8,039 nt of DNA from Roseovarius sp. UBA3070. Its GTDB lineage: Bacteria; Pseudomonadota; Alphaproteobacteria; Rhodobacterales; Rhodobacteraceae. The stretch covers positions 1 to 8,039 of the forward strand of contig DFBW01000267.1 of assembly GCA_002366775.1 (NCBI GenBank). Direction: 5' to 3'. The notes beneath the pieces were generated by a model, which was given only the letters and a program-made list of their open reading frames with translations, was not told where the DNA came from and did not search any database. Each line of letters begins with the position of its first letter. Position 1 is the first letter of the stretch. A program made the position numbers and the translations under genes. Below, in pieces: positions 7,983 through 8,039 of this stretch.

Positions 7983-8038
7983 CTCAGACCTATCGCCAGC
8001 CCAAGGGAGGGGCTAACGATGGCCGGGCCGCTAAAGCG
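7975..8038. repeat. Palindromic element 3 (9-bp arms with inner stems)
   Basis: CGCTTTAGC (7975-7983) and GCTAAAGCG (8030-8038) are perfect reverse complements. Within them ATCG (7992-7995) pairs with CGAT (8017-8020), and AGCCC (7998-8002) pairs with GGGCT (8010-8014). The left arm shares 7975-7977 with the stem of element 2, so the two folds compete. The element reaches the window edge, and what follows is unknown. Confidence 0.6.
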
Positions 8039-8039
8039 G

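Larger units (their letters stand above)
7695..8039. other. Non-coding stretch with palindromic repeats; no convincing gene
   Basis: This 345-base tail after the PhyH gene has no open frame of useful length on either strand. The first ~125 bases show only weak short inverted repeats, such as CAACTG (7751-7756) with CAGTTG (7808-7813). A 13-codon frame, ATG 7828 to TAA 7867-7869, has a good AGGAAG site at 7816-7821 but no recognisable product. From 7866 onward the sequence is dominated by three adjacent or overlapping inverted repeats, listed separately. No tRNA, attachment site or transposase remnant was recognised. Confidence 0.7.

Noticed and set aside
1..8039. CRISPR arrays, tRNA/rRNA genes, insertion sequences or defence systems
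   Set aside because: I saw no regularly spaced repeats, no tRNA-like cloverleaf, no transposase and no defence-type gene. The coding part is a standard cell-wall operon plus one oxygenase.

Overview
This window looks like an ordinary chromosomal dcw (division and cell wall) cluster from an alphaproteobacterium, most likely a member of the Rhodobacterales (Roseobacter-like). That placement is an inference from the gene order ftsI-murE-murF-mraY-(ACT protein)-murD, the protein style (for example the MraY N-terminus and the MurD start MIPVTGF) and the GC-rich codon use. All genes are on the + strand.

Bases 1-6776 hold a tightly packed peptidoglycan-precursor operon: the 3' end of ftsI (septal transpeptidase), murE, murF, mraY, a small ACT-domain protein and murD. 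Junctions are 15 bp (ftsI-murE), a 4-bp ATGA overlap (murE-murF), 0 bp (murF-mraY), a 1-bp TAATG overlap (mraY-ACT) and 10 bp (ACT-murD). This implies one transcript with translational coupling. MurD, MurE and MurF add D-Glu, meso-diaminopimelate and D-Ala-D-Ala to UDP-MurNAc in turn. MraY then moves the pentapeptide to the lipid carrier (lipid I), and FtsI crosslinks the finished strands at the septum. All diagnostic catalytic motifs are present, so the enzymes appear intact.

After murD the usual next gene, ftsW, is absent. A 123-bp gap with a hairpin is followed by a phytanoyl-CoA dioxygenase (PhyH) family gene at 6900-7694, which has no obvious link to cell-wall synthesis.

The last 345 bases (7695-8039) contain no convincing gene. 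From about 7866 to the window end they hold a run of nested inverted repeats. Two of these share a related 23-base arm, which suggests a dispersed palindromic repeat family. I found no CRISPR array, tRNA, rRNA, insertion sequence or defence system, and no clear sign of an undescribed biological system. The points most worth a second look are the coupled ACT-domain gene, the PhyH gene breaking the dcw order, and the palindromic cluster.
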